Assembly (NCBI GenBank): GCA_963930645.1
Contig: CAWVNO010000514.1
Location: 248,001-312,000 of the forward strand
DNA from: Salticus scenicus
Taxonomy: Eukaryota > Arthropoda > Arachnida > Araneae > Salticidae
Length of the DNA: 64,000 nucleotides
Reading direction: 5' to 3'
Part shown: piece after piece, positions 21,104 to 34,568 of the stretch
How the letters are laid out: the number at the start of each line of letters is the position of its first letter
How positions within the stretch are numbered: the first letter of the stretch is position 1
The notes under the pieces: generated by a model
What the model saw: the letters and a program-made list of their open reading frames with translations, nothing else
Told to the model about the DNA's origin: nothing
Databases searched by the model: none
Program-made: the position numbers and the translations under genes

Positions 21104-23515
21104 GCGGTTATTATGAAACTAGAATACATTTCGCAGATTCTGAAAGTTATTGCGATAGTTAGACTCTTTTAGTTGCTTGGGAATCGTCGTTTGAAGATGG
21201 GCATGTGAAACTGCGAGAAAAATTTTGAGAGCGCAGGACGGCTGCCGAAAGTCCGCGTAAAAACGCCCCCCGGGCCTAAAGTTTCACCGTGCAAAATTCC
21301 CGGTGATGTTATTATGAAACTAGAATACATTTCGCAGATTCTGAAACTTACTGCGATAGTTAGACTCTTTTAGTTGCTTGGGAATCGTCGTTTGAAGATT
21401 GGCATGTGAAACTGCGAGAAAAATTTTGAGAGCGCAGGACGGCTGCCGAAAGTCCGCGTAAAAACGCCCCCCGGGCCCAAAGTTTCACCGTGCAAAATTT
21501 CCGGTGCGGTTATTATGAAACTAGAATATATTCCGCAGATTCTGAAACTTACTGCGATAGTTAGACTCTTTTAGTTGCTTGGGAATCGTCGTTTGAAGAT
21601 GGGCATGTGAAACTGCGAAAAAAATTTTGAGAGCGCAGGACGGCTGCCGAAAGTCCGCGTAAAAACGCCCCCCGGGCCCAAAGTTTCACCGTGCAAAATT
21701 TCCGGTGCGGTTATTATGAAACTAGAATACATTTCGCAGATTCTGAAAGTTATTGCGATAGTTAGACTCTTTTAGTTGCTTGGGAATCGTCGTTTGAAGA
21801 TGGGCATGTGAAACTGCGAGAAAAATTTTGAGAGCGCAGGACGGCTGCCGAAAGTCCGCGTAAAAACGCCCCCCGGGCCTAAAGTTTCACCGTGCAAAAT
21901 TCCCGGTGATGTTATTATGAAACTAGAATACATTTCGCAGATTCTGAAACTTACTGCGATAGTTAGACTCTTTTAGTTGCTTGGGAATCGTCGTTTGAAG
22001 ATGGGCATGTGAAACTGCGAGAAAAATTTTGAGAGCGCAGGACGGCTGCCGAAAGTCCGCGTAAAAACGCCCCCCGGGCCCAAAGTTTCACCGTGCAAAA
22101 TTTCCGGTGCGGTTATTATGAAACTAGAATATATTCCGCAGATTCTGAAACTTACTGCGATAGTTAGACTCTTTTAGTTGCTTGGGAATCGTCGTTTGAA
22201 GATGGGCATGTGAAACTGCGAGAAAAATTTTGAGAGCGCAGGACGGCTGCCGAAAGTCCGCGTAAAAACGCCCCCCGGGCCCAAAGTTTCACCGTGCAAA
22301 ATTTCCGGTGCGGTTATTATGAAACTAGAATACATTTCGCAGATTCTGAAAGTTATTGCGATAGTTAGACTCTTTTAGTTGCTTGGGAATCGTCGTTTGA
22401 AGATGGGCATGTGAAACTGCGAGAAAAATTTTGAGAGCGCAGGACGGCTGCCGAAAGTCCGCGTAAAAACGCCCCCCGGGCCTAAAGTTTCACCGTGCAA
22501 AATTCCCGGTGATGTTATTATGAAACTAGAATACATTTCGCAGATTCTGAAACTTACTGCGATAGTTAGACTCTTTTAGTTGCTTGGGAATCGTCGTTTG
22601 AAGATGGGCATGTGAAACTGCGAGAAAAATTTTGAGAGCGCAGGACGGCTGCCGAAAGTCCGCGTAAAAACGCCCCCCGGGCCCAAAGTTTCACCGTGCA
22701 AAATTTCCGGTGCGGTTATTATGAAACTAGAATATATTCCGCAGATTCTGAAACTTACTGCGATAGTTAGACTCTTTTAGTTGCTTGGGAATCGTCGTTT
22801 GAAGATGGGCATGTGAAACTGCGAAAAAAATTTTGAGAGCGCAGGACGGCTGCCGAAAGTCCGCGTAAAAACGCCCCCCGGGCCCAAAGTTTCACCGTGC
22901 AAAATTTCCGGTGCGGTTATTATGAAACTAGAATACATTTCGCAGATTCTGAAAGTTATTGCGATAGTTAGACTCTTTTAGTTGCTTGGGAATCGTCGTT
23001 TGAAGATGGGCATGTGAAACTGCGAGAAAAATTTTGAGAGCGCAGGACGGCTGCCGAAAGTCCGCGCAAAAACGCCCCCCGGGCCTAAAGTTTCACCGTG
23101 CAAAATTCCCGGTGATGTTATTATGAAACTAGAATACATTTCGCAGATTCTGAAACTTACTGCGATAGTTAGACTCTTTTAGTTGCTTGGGAATCGTCGT
23201 TTGAAGATGGGCATGTGAAACTGCGAGAAAAATTTTGAGAGCGCAGGACGGCTGCCGAAAGTCCGCGTAAAAACGCCCCCCGGGCCCAAAGTTTCACCGT
23301 GCAAAATTTCCGGTGCGGTTATTATGAAACTAGAATATATTCCGCAGATTCTGAAACTTACTGCGATAGTTAGACTCTTTTAGTTGCTTGGGAATCGTCG
23401 TTTGAAGATGGGCATGTGAAACTGCGAGAAAAATTTTGAGAGCGCAGGACGGCTGCCGAAAGTCCGCGTAAAAACGCCCCCCGGGCCCAAAGTTTCACCG
23501 TGCAAAATTTCCGGT
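21104..23515 (+). repeat. Two tandem hexamers A-B-D-A-B-C (1206 bp each)
   Basis: Monomers starting at 21104 to 22109 read A,B,D,A,B,C and those from 22310 to 23315 repeat A,B,D,A,B,C. The only systematic difference between the two trimers of each hexamer is position 114 of the third monomer. The copies also hold rare variants: GATTGGCATG near 21399 and CGCGCAAAAAC near 23067. Both recur 19,091 bp downstream. The same D/C alternation returns at 48032-50443 and 53861-57277. Confidence 0.85.
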
Positions 23516-25726
23516 GCGGTTATTATGAAACTAGAATACATTTCGCAGATTCTGAAAGTTATTGCGATAGTTAGACTCTTTTAGTTGCTTGGGAATCGTC
23601 GTTTGAAGATGGGCATGTGAAACTGCGAGAAAAATTTTGAGAGCGCAGGACGGCTGCCGAAAGTCCGCGTAAAAACGCCCCCCGGGCCTAAAGTTTCACC
23701 GTGCAAAATTCCCGGTGTTGTTATTATGAAACTAGAATACATTTCGCAGATTCTGAAACTTACTGCGATAGTTAGACTCTTTTAGTTGCTTGGGAATCGT
23801 CGTTTGAAGATGGGCATGTGAAACTGCGAGAAAAATTTTGAGAGCGCAGGACGGCTGCCGAAAGTCCGCGTAAAAACGCCCCCCGGGCCCAAAGTTTCAC
23901 CGTGCAAAATTTCCGGTGCGGTTATTATGAAACTAGAATATATTCCGCAGATTCTGAAACTTACTGCGATAGTTAGACTCTTTTAGTTGCTTGGGAATCG
24001 TCGTTTGAAGATGGGCATGTGAAACTGCGAAAAAAATTTTGAGAGCGCAGGACGGCTGCCGAAAGTCCGCGTAAAAACGCCCCCCGGGCCCAAAGTTTCA
24101 CCGTGCAAAATTTCCGGTGCGGTTATTATGAAACTAGAATACATTTCGCAGATTCTGAAAGTTATTGCGATAGTTAGACTCTTTTAGTTGCTTGGGAATC
24201 GTCGTTTGAAGATGGGGATGTGAAACTGCGAGAAAAATTTTGAGAGCGCAGGACGGCTGCCGAAAGTCCGCGTAAAAACGCCCCCCGGGCCTAAAGTTTC
24301 ACCGTGCAAAATTCCCGGTGATGTTATTATGAAACTAGAATACATTTCGCAGATTCTGAAACTTACTGCGATAGTTAGACTCTTTTAGTTGCTTGGGAAT
24401 CGTCGTTTGAAGATGGGCATGTGAAACTGCGAGAAAAATTTTGAGAGCGCAGGACGGCTGCCGAAAGTCCGCGTAAAAACGCCCCCCGGGCCCAAAGTTT
24501 CACCGTGCAAAATTTCCGGTGCGGTTATTATGAAACTAGAATATATTCCGCAGATTCTGAAACTTACTGCGATAGTTAGACTCTTTTAGTTGCTTGGGAA
24601 TCGTCGTTTGAAGATGGGCATGTGAAACTGCGAGAAAAATTTTGAGAGCGCAGGACGGCTGCCGAAAGTCTGCGTAAAAACGCCCCCCGGGCCTAAAGTT
24701 TCACCGTGCAAAATTCCCGGTGATGTTATTATGAAACTAGAATACATTTCGCAGATTCTGAAAGTTATTGCGATAGTTAGACTCTTTTAGTTGCTTGGGA
24801 ATCGTCGTTTGAAGATGGGCATGTGAAACTGCGAGAAAAATTTTGAGAGCGCAGGACGGCTGCCGAAAGTCCGCGTAAAAACGCCCCCCGGGCATAAAGT
24901 TTCACCGTGCAAAATTCCCGGTGATGTTATTATGAAACTAGAATACATTTCGCAGATTCTGAAACTTACTGCGATAGTTAGACTCTTTTAGTTGCTTGGG
25001 AATCGTCGTTTGAAGATGGGCATGTGAAACTGCGAGAAAAATTTTGAGAGCGCAGGACGGCTGCCGAAAGTCCGCGTAAAAACGCCCCCCGGGCCCAAAG
25101 TTTCACCGTGCAAAATTTCCGGTGCGGTTATTATGAAACTAGAATATATTCCGCAGATTCTGAAACTTACTGCGATAGTTAGACTCTTTTAGTTGCTTGG
25201 GAATCGTCGTTTGAAGATGGGCATGTGAAACTGCGACAAAAATTTTGAGAGCGCAGGACGGCTGCCGAAAGTCCGCGTAAAAACGCCCCCCGGGCCCAAA
25301 GTTTCACCGTGCAAAATTTCCGGTGCGGTTATTATGAAACTAGAATACATTTCGCAGATTCTGAAAGTTATTGCGATAGTTAGACTCTTTTAGTTGCTTG
25401 GGAATCGTCGTTTGAAGATGGGCATGTGAAACTGCGAGAAAAATTTTGAGAGCGCAGGACGGCTGCCGAAAGTCCGCGTAAAAACGCCCCCCGGGCCTAA
25501 AGTTTCACCGTGCAAAATTCCCGGTGATGTTATTATGAAACTAGAATACATTTCGCAGATTCTGAAACTTACTGCGATAGTTAGACTCTTTTAGTTGCTT
25601 GGGAATCGTCGTTTGAAGATGGGCATGTGAAACTGCGAGAAAAATTTTGAGAGCGCAGGACGGCTGCCGAAAGTCCGCGTAAAAACGCCCCCCGGGCCCA
25701 AAGTTTCACCGTGCAAAATTTCCGGT

Positions 25727-25925
25727 GCGGTTATTATGAAACTAGAATATACCGCAGATTCTGAAACTTACTGCGATAGTTAGACTCTTTTAGTTGCTTG
25801 GGAATCGTCGTTTGAAGATGGGCATGTGAAACTGCGAAAAAAATTTTGAGAGCGCAGGACGGCTGCCGAAAGTCCGCGTAAAAACGCCCCCCGGGCCCAA
25901 AGTTTCACCGTGCAAAATTTCCGGT
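25727..25925 (+). repeat. 199-bp D monomer with 2-bp deletion
   Basis: ATATATTCCGC is shortened to ATATACCGC near 25748. The identical deletion is at 44818-45016, which confirms the large duplication. Confidence 0.93.
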
Positions 25926-26528
25926 GCGGTTATTATGAAACTAGAATACATTTCGCAGATTCTGAAAGTTATTGCGATAGTTAGACTCTTTTAGTTGCTT
26001 GGGAATCGTCGTTTGAAGATGGGCATGTGAAACTGCGAGAAAAATTTTGAGAGCGCAGGACGGCTGCCGAAAGTCCGCGTAAAAACGCCCCCCGGGCCTA
26101 AAGTTTCACCGTGCAAAATTCCCGGTGATGTTATTATGAAACTAGAATACATTTCGCAGATTCTGAAACTTACTGCGATAGTTAGACTCTTTTAGTTGCT
26201 TGGGAATCGTCGTTTGAAGATGGGCATGTGAAACTGCGCGAAAAATTTTGAGAGCGCAGGACGGCTGCCGAAAGTCCGCGTAAAAACGCCCCCCGGGCCC
26301 AAAGTTTCACCGTGCAAAATTTCCGGTGCGGTTATTATGAAACTAGAATATATTCCGCAGATTCTGAAACTTACTGCGATAGTTAGACTCTTTTAGTTGC
26401 TTGGGAATCGTCGTTTGAAGATGGGCATGTGAAACTGCGAAAAAAATTTTGAGAGCGCAGGACGGCTGCCGAAAGTCCGCGTAAAAACGCCCCCCGGGCC
26501 CAAAGTTTCACCGTGCAAAATTTCCGGT

Positions 26529-28940
26529 GCGGTTATTATGAAACTAGAATACATTTCGCAGATTCTGAAAGTTATTGCGATAGTTAGACTCTTTTAGTTG
26601 CTTGGGAATCGTCGTTTGAAGATGGGGATGTGAAACTGCGAGAAAAATTTTGAGAGCGCAGGACGGCTGCCGAAAGTCCGCGTAAAAACGCCCCCCGGGC
26701 CTAAAGTTTCACCGTGCAAAATTCCCGGTGATGTTATTATGAAACTAGAATACATTTCGCAGATTCTGAAACTTACTGCGATAGTTAGACTCTTTTAGTT
26801 GCTTGGGAATCGTCGTTTGAAGATGGGCATGTGAAACTGCGAGAAAAATTTTGAGAGCGCAGGACGGCTGCCGAAAGTCCGCGTAAAAACGCCCCCCGGG
26901 CCCAAAGTTTCACCGTGCAAAATTTCCGGTGCGGTTATTATGAAACTAGAATATATTCCGCAGATTCTGAAACTTACTGCGATAGTTAGACTCTTTTAGT
27001 TGCTTGGGAATCGTCGTTTGAAGATGGGCATGTGAAACTGCGAGAAAAATTTTGAGAGCGCAGGACGGCTGCCGAAAGTCCGCGTAAAAACGCCCCCCGG
27101 GCCCAAAGTTTCACCGTGCAAAATTTCCGGTGCGGTTATTATGAAACTAGAATACATTTCGCAGATTCTGAAAGTTATTGCGATAGTTAGACTCTTTTAG
27201 TTGCTTGGGAATCGTCGTTTGAAGATGGGCATGTGAAACTGCGAGAAAAATTTTGAGAGCGCAGGACGGCTGCCGAAAGTCCGCGTAAAAACGCCCCCCG
27301 GGCCTAAAGTTTCACCGTGCAAAATTCCCGGTGATGTTATTATGAAACTAGAATACATTTCGCAGATTCTGAAACTTACTGCGATAGTTAGACTCTTTTA
27401 GTTGCTTGGGAATCGTCGTTTGAAGATGGGCATGTGAAACTGCGAGAAAAATTTTGAGAGCGCAGGACGGCTGCCGAAAGTCCGCGTAAAAACGCCCCCC
27501 GGGCCCAAAGTTTCACCGTGCAAAATTTCCGGTGCGGTTATTATGAAACTAGAATATATTCCGCAGATTCTGAAACTTACTGCGATAGTTAGACTCTTTT
27601 AGTTGCTTGGGAATCGTCGTTTGAAGATGGGCATGTGAAACTGCGAAAAAAATTTTGAGAGCGCAGGACGGCTGCCGAAAGTCCGCGTAAAAACGCCCCC
27701 CGGGCCCAAAGTTTCACCGTGCAAAATTTCCGGTGCGGTTATTATGAAACTAGAATATATTCCGCAGATTCTGAAACTTACTGAGATAGTTAGACTCTTT
27801 TAGTTGCTTGGGAATCGTCGTTTGAAGATGGGCATGTGAAACTGCGAGAAAAATTTTGAGAGCGCAGGACGGCTGCCGAAAGTCTGCGTAAAAACGCCCC
27901 CCGGGCCTAAAGTTTCACCGTGCAAAATTCCCGGTGATGTTATTATGAAACTAGAATACATTTCGCAGATTCTGAAAGTTATTGCGATAGTTAGACTCTT
28001 TTAGTTGCTTGGGAATCGTCGTTTGAAGATGGGCATGTGAAACTGCGAGAAAAATTTTGAGAGCGCAGGACGGCTGCCGAAAGTCCGCGTAAAAACGCCC
28101 CCCGGGCCTAAAGTTTCACCGTGCAAAATTCCCGGTGATGTTATTATGAAACTAGAATACATTTCGCAGATTCTGAAACTTACTGCGATAGTTAGACTCT
28201 TTTAGTTGCTTGGGAATCGTCGTTTGAAGATGGGCATGTGAAACTGCGAGAAAAATTTTGAGAGCGCAGGACGGCTGCCGAAAGTCCGCGTAAAAACGCC
28301 CCCCGGGCCCAAAGTTTCACCGTGCAAAATTTCCGGTGCGGTTATTATGAAACTAGAATATATTCCGCAGATTCTGAAACTTACTGCGATAGTTAGACTC
28401 TTTTAGTTGCTTGGGAATCGTCGTTTGAAGATGGGCATGTGAAACTGCGAGAAAAATTTTGAGAGCGCAGGACAGCTGCCGAAAGTCCGCGTAAAAACGC
28501 CCCCCGGGCCCAAAGTTTCACCGTGCAAAATTTCCGGTGCGGTTATTATGAAACTAGAATACATTTCGCAGATTCTGAAAGTTATTGCGATAGTTAGACT
28601 CTTTTAGTTGCTTGGGAATCGTCGTTTGAAGATGGGCATGTGAAACTGCGAGAAAAATTTTGAGAGCGCAGGACGGCTGCCGAAAGTCCGCGTAAAAACG
28701 CCCCCCGGGCCTAAATTTTCACCGTGCAAAATTCCCGGTGATGTTATTATGAAACTAGAATACATTTCGCAGATTCTGAAACTTACTGCGATAGTTAGAC
28801 TCTTTTAGTTGCTTGGGAATCGTCGTTTGAAGATGGGCATGTGAAACTGCGAGAAAAATTTTGAGAGCGCAGGACAGCTGCCGAAAGTCCGCGTAAAAAC
28901 GCCCCCCGGGCCCAAAGTTTCACCGTGCAAAATTTCCGGT
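26529..28940 (+). repeat. 12-monomer tandem duplication, copy 1 (2412 bp)
   Basis: The twelve monomers A,B,C,A,B,D,E,A',B,C,A,B are repeated in the following 2412 bp. Shared rare markers are GATGGGGATG in the first monomer, CTGAGATAG in the E monomer (27735), GACAGCTG in the C (28338) and last B (28740), and CCTAAATTTT in the A between them (28539). The unit lies entirely inside the large segmental duplication. Confidence 0.91.
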
Positions 28941-29141
28941 GCGGTTATTATGAAACTAGAATATATTCCGCAGATTCTGAAACTTACTGCGATAGTTAGA
29001 CTCTTTTAGTTGCTTGGGAATCGTCGTTTGAAGATGGGGATGTGAAACTGCGAGAAAAATTTTGAGAGCGCAGGACGGCTGCCGAAAGTCCGCGTAAAAA
29101 CGCCCCCCGGGCCTAAAGTTTCACCGTGCAAAATTCCCGGT
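28941..29141 (+). repeat. Crossover-junction monomer of the 12-monomer duplication
   Basis: The front is C/D-like (GCGG, T24, C28, C43, C47). From about position 97 onward it carries the rare GATGGGGATG and an A tail (T174, C196), both matching the A monomer at 26529. The front matches the D monomer at 31353. This is what unequal crossing-over between a D and the marked A monomer would leave, with the breakpoint between monomer positions 47 and about 98 (roughly 28988-29038). Confidence 0.88.
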
Positions 29142-31352
29142 GATGTTATTATGAAACTAGAATACATTTCGCAGATTCTGAAACTTACTGCGATAGTTAG
29201 ACTCTTTTAGTTGCTTGGGAATCGTCGTTTGAAGATGGGCATGTGAAACTGCGAGAAAAATTTTGAGAGCGCAGGACGGCTGCCGAAAGTCCGCGTAAAA
29301 ACGCCCCCCGGGCCCAAAGTTTCACCGTGCAAAATTTCCGGTGCGGTTATTATGAAACTAGAATATATTCCGCAGATTCTGAAACTTACTGCGATAGTTA
29401 GACTCTTTTAGTTGCTTGGGAATCGTCGTTTGAAGATGGGCATGTGAAACTGCGAGAAAAATTTTGAGAGCGCAGGACGGCTGCCGAAAGTCCGCGTAAA
29501 AACGCCCCCCGGGCCCAAAGTTTCACCGTGCAAAATTTCCGGTGCGGTTATTATGAAACTAGAATACATTTCGCAGATTCTGAAAGTTATTGCGATAGTT
29601 AGACTCTTTTAGTTGCTTGGGAATCGTCGTTTGAAGATGGGCATGTGAAACTGCGAGAAAAATTTTGAGAGCGCAGGACGGCTGCCGAAAGTCCGCGTAA
29701 AAACGCCCCCCGGGCCTAAAGTTTCACCGTGCAAAATTCCCGGTGATGTTATTATGAAACTAGAATACATTTCGCAGATTCTGAAACTTACTGCGATAGT
29801 TAGACTCTTTTAGTTGCTTGGGAATCGTCGTTTGAAGATGGGCATGTGAAACTGCGAGAAAAATTTTGAGAGCGCAGGACGGCTGCCGAAAGTCCGCGTA
29901 AAAACGCCCCCCGGGCCCAAAGTTTCACCGTGCAAAATTTCCGGTGCGGTTATTATGAAACTAGAATATATTCCGCAGATTCTGAAACTTACTGCGATAG
30001 TTAGACTCTTTTAGTTGCTTGGGAATCGTCGTTTGAAGATGGGCATGTGAAACTGCGAAAAAAATTTTGAGAGCGCAGGACGGCTGCCGAAAGTCCGCGT
30101 AAAAACGCCCCCCGGGCCCAAAGTTTCACCGTGCAAAATTTCCGGTGCGGTTATTATGAAACTAGAATATATTCCGCAGATTCTGAAACTTACTGAGATA
30201 GTTAGACTCTTTTAGTTGCTTGGGAATCGTCGTTTGAAGATGGGCATGTGAAACTGCGAGAAAAATTTTGAGAGCGCAGGACGGCTGCCGAAAGTCTGCG
30301 TAAAAACGCCCCCCGGGCCTAAAGTTTCACCGTGCAAAATTCCCGGTGATGTTATTATGAAACTAGAATACATTTCGCAGATTCTGAAAGTTATTGCGAT
30401 AGTTAGACTCTTTTAGTTGCTTGGGAATCGTCGTTTGAAGATGGGCATGTGAAACTGCGAGAAAAATTTTGAGAGCGCAGGACGGCTGCCGAAAGTCCGC
30501 GTAAAAACGCCCCCCGGGCCTAAAGTTTCACCGTGCAAAATTCCCGGTGATGTTATTATGAAACTAGAATACATTTCGCAGATTCTGAAACTTACTGCGA
30601 TAGTTAGACTCTTTTAGTTGCTTGGGAATCGTCGTTTGAAGATGGGCATGTGAAACTGCGAGAAAAATTTTGAGAGCGCAGGACGGCTGCCGAAAGTCCG
30701 CGTAAAAACGCCCCCCGGGCCCAAAGTTTCACCGTGCAAAATTTCCGGTGCGGTTATTATGAAACTAGAATATATTCCGCAGATTCTGAAACTTACTGCG
30801 ATAGTTAGACTCTTTTAGTTGCTTGGGAATCGTCGTTTGAAGATGGGCATGTGAAACTGCGAGAAAAATTTTGAGAGCGCAGGACAGCTGCCGAAAGTCC
30901 GCGTAAAAACGCCCCCCGGGCCCAAAGTTTCACCGTGCAAAATTTCCGGTGCGGTTATTATGAAACTAGAATACATTTCGCAGATTCTGAAAGTTATTGC
31001 GATAGTTAGACTCTTTTAGTTGCTTGGGAATCGTCGTTTGAAGATGGGCATGTGAAACTGCGAGAAAAATTTTGAGAGCGCAGGACGGCTGCCGAAAGTC
31101 CGCGTAAAAACGCCCCCCGGGCCTAAATTTTCACCGTGCAAAATTCCCGGTGATGTTATTATGAAACTAGAATACATTTCGCAGATTCTGAAACTTACTG
31201 CGATAGTTAGACTCTTTTAGTTGCTTGGGAATCGTCGTTTGAAGATGGGCATGTGAAACTGCGAGAAAAATTTTGAGAGCGCAGGACAGCTGCCGAAAGT
31301 CCGCGTAAAAACGCCCCCCGGGCCCAAAGTTTCACCGTGCAAAATTTCCGGT
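28941..31352 (+). repeat. 12-monomer tandem duplication, copy 2 (2412 bp)
   Basis: This is the second copy of the unit at 26529-28940, with the same markers: CTGAGATAG near 30191, GACAGCTG near 30884 and 31287, and CCTAAATTTT near 31123. Its first monomer is a hybrid rather than a plain A (see 28941-29141). The corresponding place in the second large duplicate has only one unit, followed by an ordinary D monomer at 48032. Confidence 0.91.
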
Positions 31353-34300
31353 GCGGTTATTATGAAACTAGAATATATTCCGCAGATTCTGAAACTTACT
31401 GCGATAGTTAGACTCTTTTAGTTGCTTGGGAATCGTCGTTTGAAGATGGGCATGTGAAACTGCGAAAAAAATTTTGAGAGCGCAGGACGGCTGCCGAAAG
31501 TCCGCGTAAAAACGCCCCCCGGGCCCAAAGTTTCACCGTGCAAAATTTCCGGTGCGGTTATTATGAAACTAGAATACATTTCGCAGATTCTGAAAGTTAT
31601 TGCGATAGTTAGACTCTTTTAGTTGCTTGGGAATCGTCGTTTGAAGATGGGCATGTGAAACTGCGAGAAAAATTTTGAGAGCGCAGGACGGCTGCCGAAA
31701 GTCCGCGTAAAAACGCCCCCCGGGCCTAAAGTTTCACCGTGCAAAATTCCCGGTGATGTTATTATGAAACTAGAATACATTTCGCAGATTCTGAAACTTA
31801 CTGCGATAGTTAGACTCTTTTAGTTGCTTGGGAATCGTCGTTTGAAGATGGGCATGTGAAACTGCGAGAAAAATTTTGAGAGCGCAGGACGGCTGCCGAA
31901 AGTCCGCGTAAAAACGCCCCCCGGGCCCAAAGTTTCACCGTGCAAAATTTCCGGTGCGGTTATTATGAAACTAGAATATATTCCGCAGATTCTGAAACTT
32001 ACTGCGATAGTTAGACTCTTTTAGTTGCTTGGGAATCGTCGTTTGAAGATGGGCATGTGAAACTGCGAGAAAAATTTTGAGAGCGCAGGACGGCTGCCGA
32101 AAGTCCGCGTAAAAACGCCCCCCGGGCCCAAAGTTTCACCGTGCAAAATTTCCGGTGCGGTTATTATGAAACTAGAATACATTTCGCAGATTCTGAAAGT
32201 TATTGCGATAGTTAGACTCTTTTAGTTGCTTGGGAATCGTCGTTTGAAGATGGGCATGTGAAACTGCGAGAAAAATTTTGAGAGCGCAGGACGGCTGCCG
32301 AAAGTCCGCGTAAAAACGCCCCCCGGGCCTAAAGTTTCACCGTGCAAAATTCCCGGTGATGTTATTATGAAACTAGAATACATTTCGCAGATTCTGAAAC
32401 TTACTGCGATAGTTAGACTCTTTTAGTTGCTTGGGAATCGTCGTTTGAAGATGGGCATGTGAAACTGCGAGAAAAATTTTGAGAGCGCAGGACGGCTGCC
32501 GAAAGTCCGCGTAAAAACGCCCCCCGGGCCCAAAGTTTCACCGTGCAAAATTTCCGGTGCGGTTATTATGAAACTAGAATATATTCCGCAGATTCTGAAA
32601 CTTACTGCGATAGTTAGACTCTTTTAGTTGCTTGGGAATCGTCGTTTGAAGATGGGCATGTGAAACTGCGAAAAAAATTTTGAGAGCGCAGGACGGCTGC
32701 CGAAAGTCCGCGTAAAAACGCCCCCCGGGCCCAAAGTTTCACCGTGCAAAATTTCCGGTGCGGTTATTATGAAACTAGAATACATTTCGCAGATTCTGAA
32801 AGTTATTGCGATAGTTAGACTCTTTTAGTTGCTTGGGAATCGTCGTTTGAAGATGGGCATGTGAAACTGCGAGAAAAATTTTGAGAGCGCAGGACGGCTG
32901 CCGAAAGTCCGCGTAAAAACGCCCCCCGGGCCTAAAGTTTCACCGTGCAAAATTCCCGGTGATGTTATTATGAAACTAGAATACATTTCGCAGATTCTGA
33001 AACTTACTGCGATAGTTAGACTCTTTTAGTTGCTTGGGAATCGTCGTTTGAAGATGGGCATGTGAAACTGCGAGAAAAATTTTGAGAGCGCAGGACGGCT
33101 GCCGAAAGTCCGCGTAAAAACGCCCCCCGGGCCCAAAGTTTCACCGTGCAAAATTTCCGGTGCGGTTATTATGAAACTAGAATATATTCCGCAGATTCTG
33201 AAACTTACTGCGATAGTTAGACTCTTTTAGTTGCTTGGGAATCGTCGTTTTAAGATGGGCATGTGAAACTGCGAGAAAAATTTTGAGAGCGCAGGACGGC
33301 TGCCGAAAGTCCGCGTAAAAACGCCCCCCGGGCCCAAAGTTTCACCGTGCAAAATTTCCGGTGCGGTTATTATGAAACTAGAATACATTTCGCAGATTCT
33401 GAAAGTTATTGCGATAGTTAGACTCTTTTAGTTGCTTGGGAATCGTCGTTTGAAGATGGGCATGTGAAACTGCGAGAAAAATTTTGAGAGCGCAGGACGG
33501 CTGCCGAAAGTCCGCGTAAAAACGCCCCCCGGGCCTAAAGTTTCACCGTGCAAAATTCCCGGTGATGTTATTATGAAACTAGAATACATTTCGCAGATTC
33601 TGAAACTTACTGCGATAGATAGACTCTTTTAGTTGCTTGGGAATCGTCGTTTGAAGATGGGCATGTGAAACTGCGAGAAAAATTTTGAGAGCGCAGGACG
33701 GCTGCCGAAAGTCCGCGTAAAAACGCCCCCCGGGCCCAAAGTTTCACCGTGCAAAATTTCCGGTGCGGTTATTATGAAACTAGAATATATTCCGCAGATT
33801 CTGAAACTTACTGCGATAGTTAGACTCTTTTAGTTGCTTGGGAATCGTCGTTTGAAGATGGGCATGTGAAACTGCGAAAAAAATTTTGAGAGCGCAGGAC
33901 GGCTGCCGAAAGTCCGCGTAAAAACGCCCCCCGGGCCCAAAGTTTCACCGTGCAAAATTTCCGGTGCGGTTATTATGAAACTAGAATATATTCCGCAGAT
34001 TCTGAAACTTACTGCGATAGTTAGACTCTTTTAGTTGCTTGGGAATCGTCGTTTGAAGATGGGCATGTGAAACTGCGAGAAAAATTTTGAGAGCGCAGGA
34101 CGGCTGCCGAAAGTCTGCGTAAAAACGCCCCCCGGGCCTAAAGTTTCACCGTGCAAAATTCCCGGTGATGTTATTATGAAACTAGAATACATTTCGCAGA
34201 TTCTGAAAGTTATTGCGATAGTTAGACTCTTTTAGTTGCTTGGGAATCGTCGTTTGAAGATGGGCATGTGAAACTGCGAGAAAAATTTTGAGAGCGCAGG

Positions 34301-34568
34301 ACGGCTGCCGAAAGTCCGCGTAAAAACGCCCCCCGGGCCTAAAGTTTCACCGTGCAAAATTCCCGGTGATGTTATTATGAAACTAGAATACATTTCGCAG
34401 ATTCTGAAACTTACTGCGATAGTTAGACTCTTTTAGTTGCTTGGGAATCGTCGTTTGAAGATGGGCATGTGAAACTGCGAGAAAAATTTTGAGAGCGCAG
34501 GACGGCTGCCGAAAGTCCGCGTAAAAACGCCCCCCGGGCCCAAAGTTTCACCGTGCAAAATTTCCGGT

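Larger units (their letters stand above)
18291..34568 (+). repeat. Large segmental duplication, copy 1 (about 16.3 kb)
   Basis: About 81 monomers here correspond to 69 monomers at 37382-51247. Rare markers match at a constant offset of 19,091 bp: GACGACTG near 18626, AGGTGC near 18760, the GGGCAAAAG 1-bp deletion near 19064, CCACCGGG near 19860, GATTGG near 21399, CGCGCAAAAA near 23067, GGTGTTG near 23714, GATGGGGATG near 24213 and again near 26623, GCGACAAAA near 25234, a 2-bp deletion near 25748, GCGCGAAAA near 26236, CTGAGATAG near 27781, GACAGCTG and AAATTTT near 28472-28715. After the internal 12-monomer duplication the offset falls to 16,679 bp, where GATAGATAG near 33614 still matches. 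The boundaries are inferred from where subtype order diverges. Confidence 0.9.
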
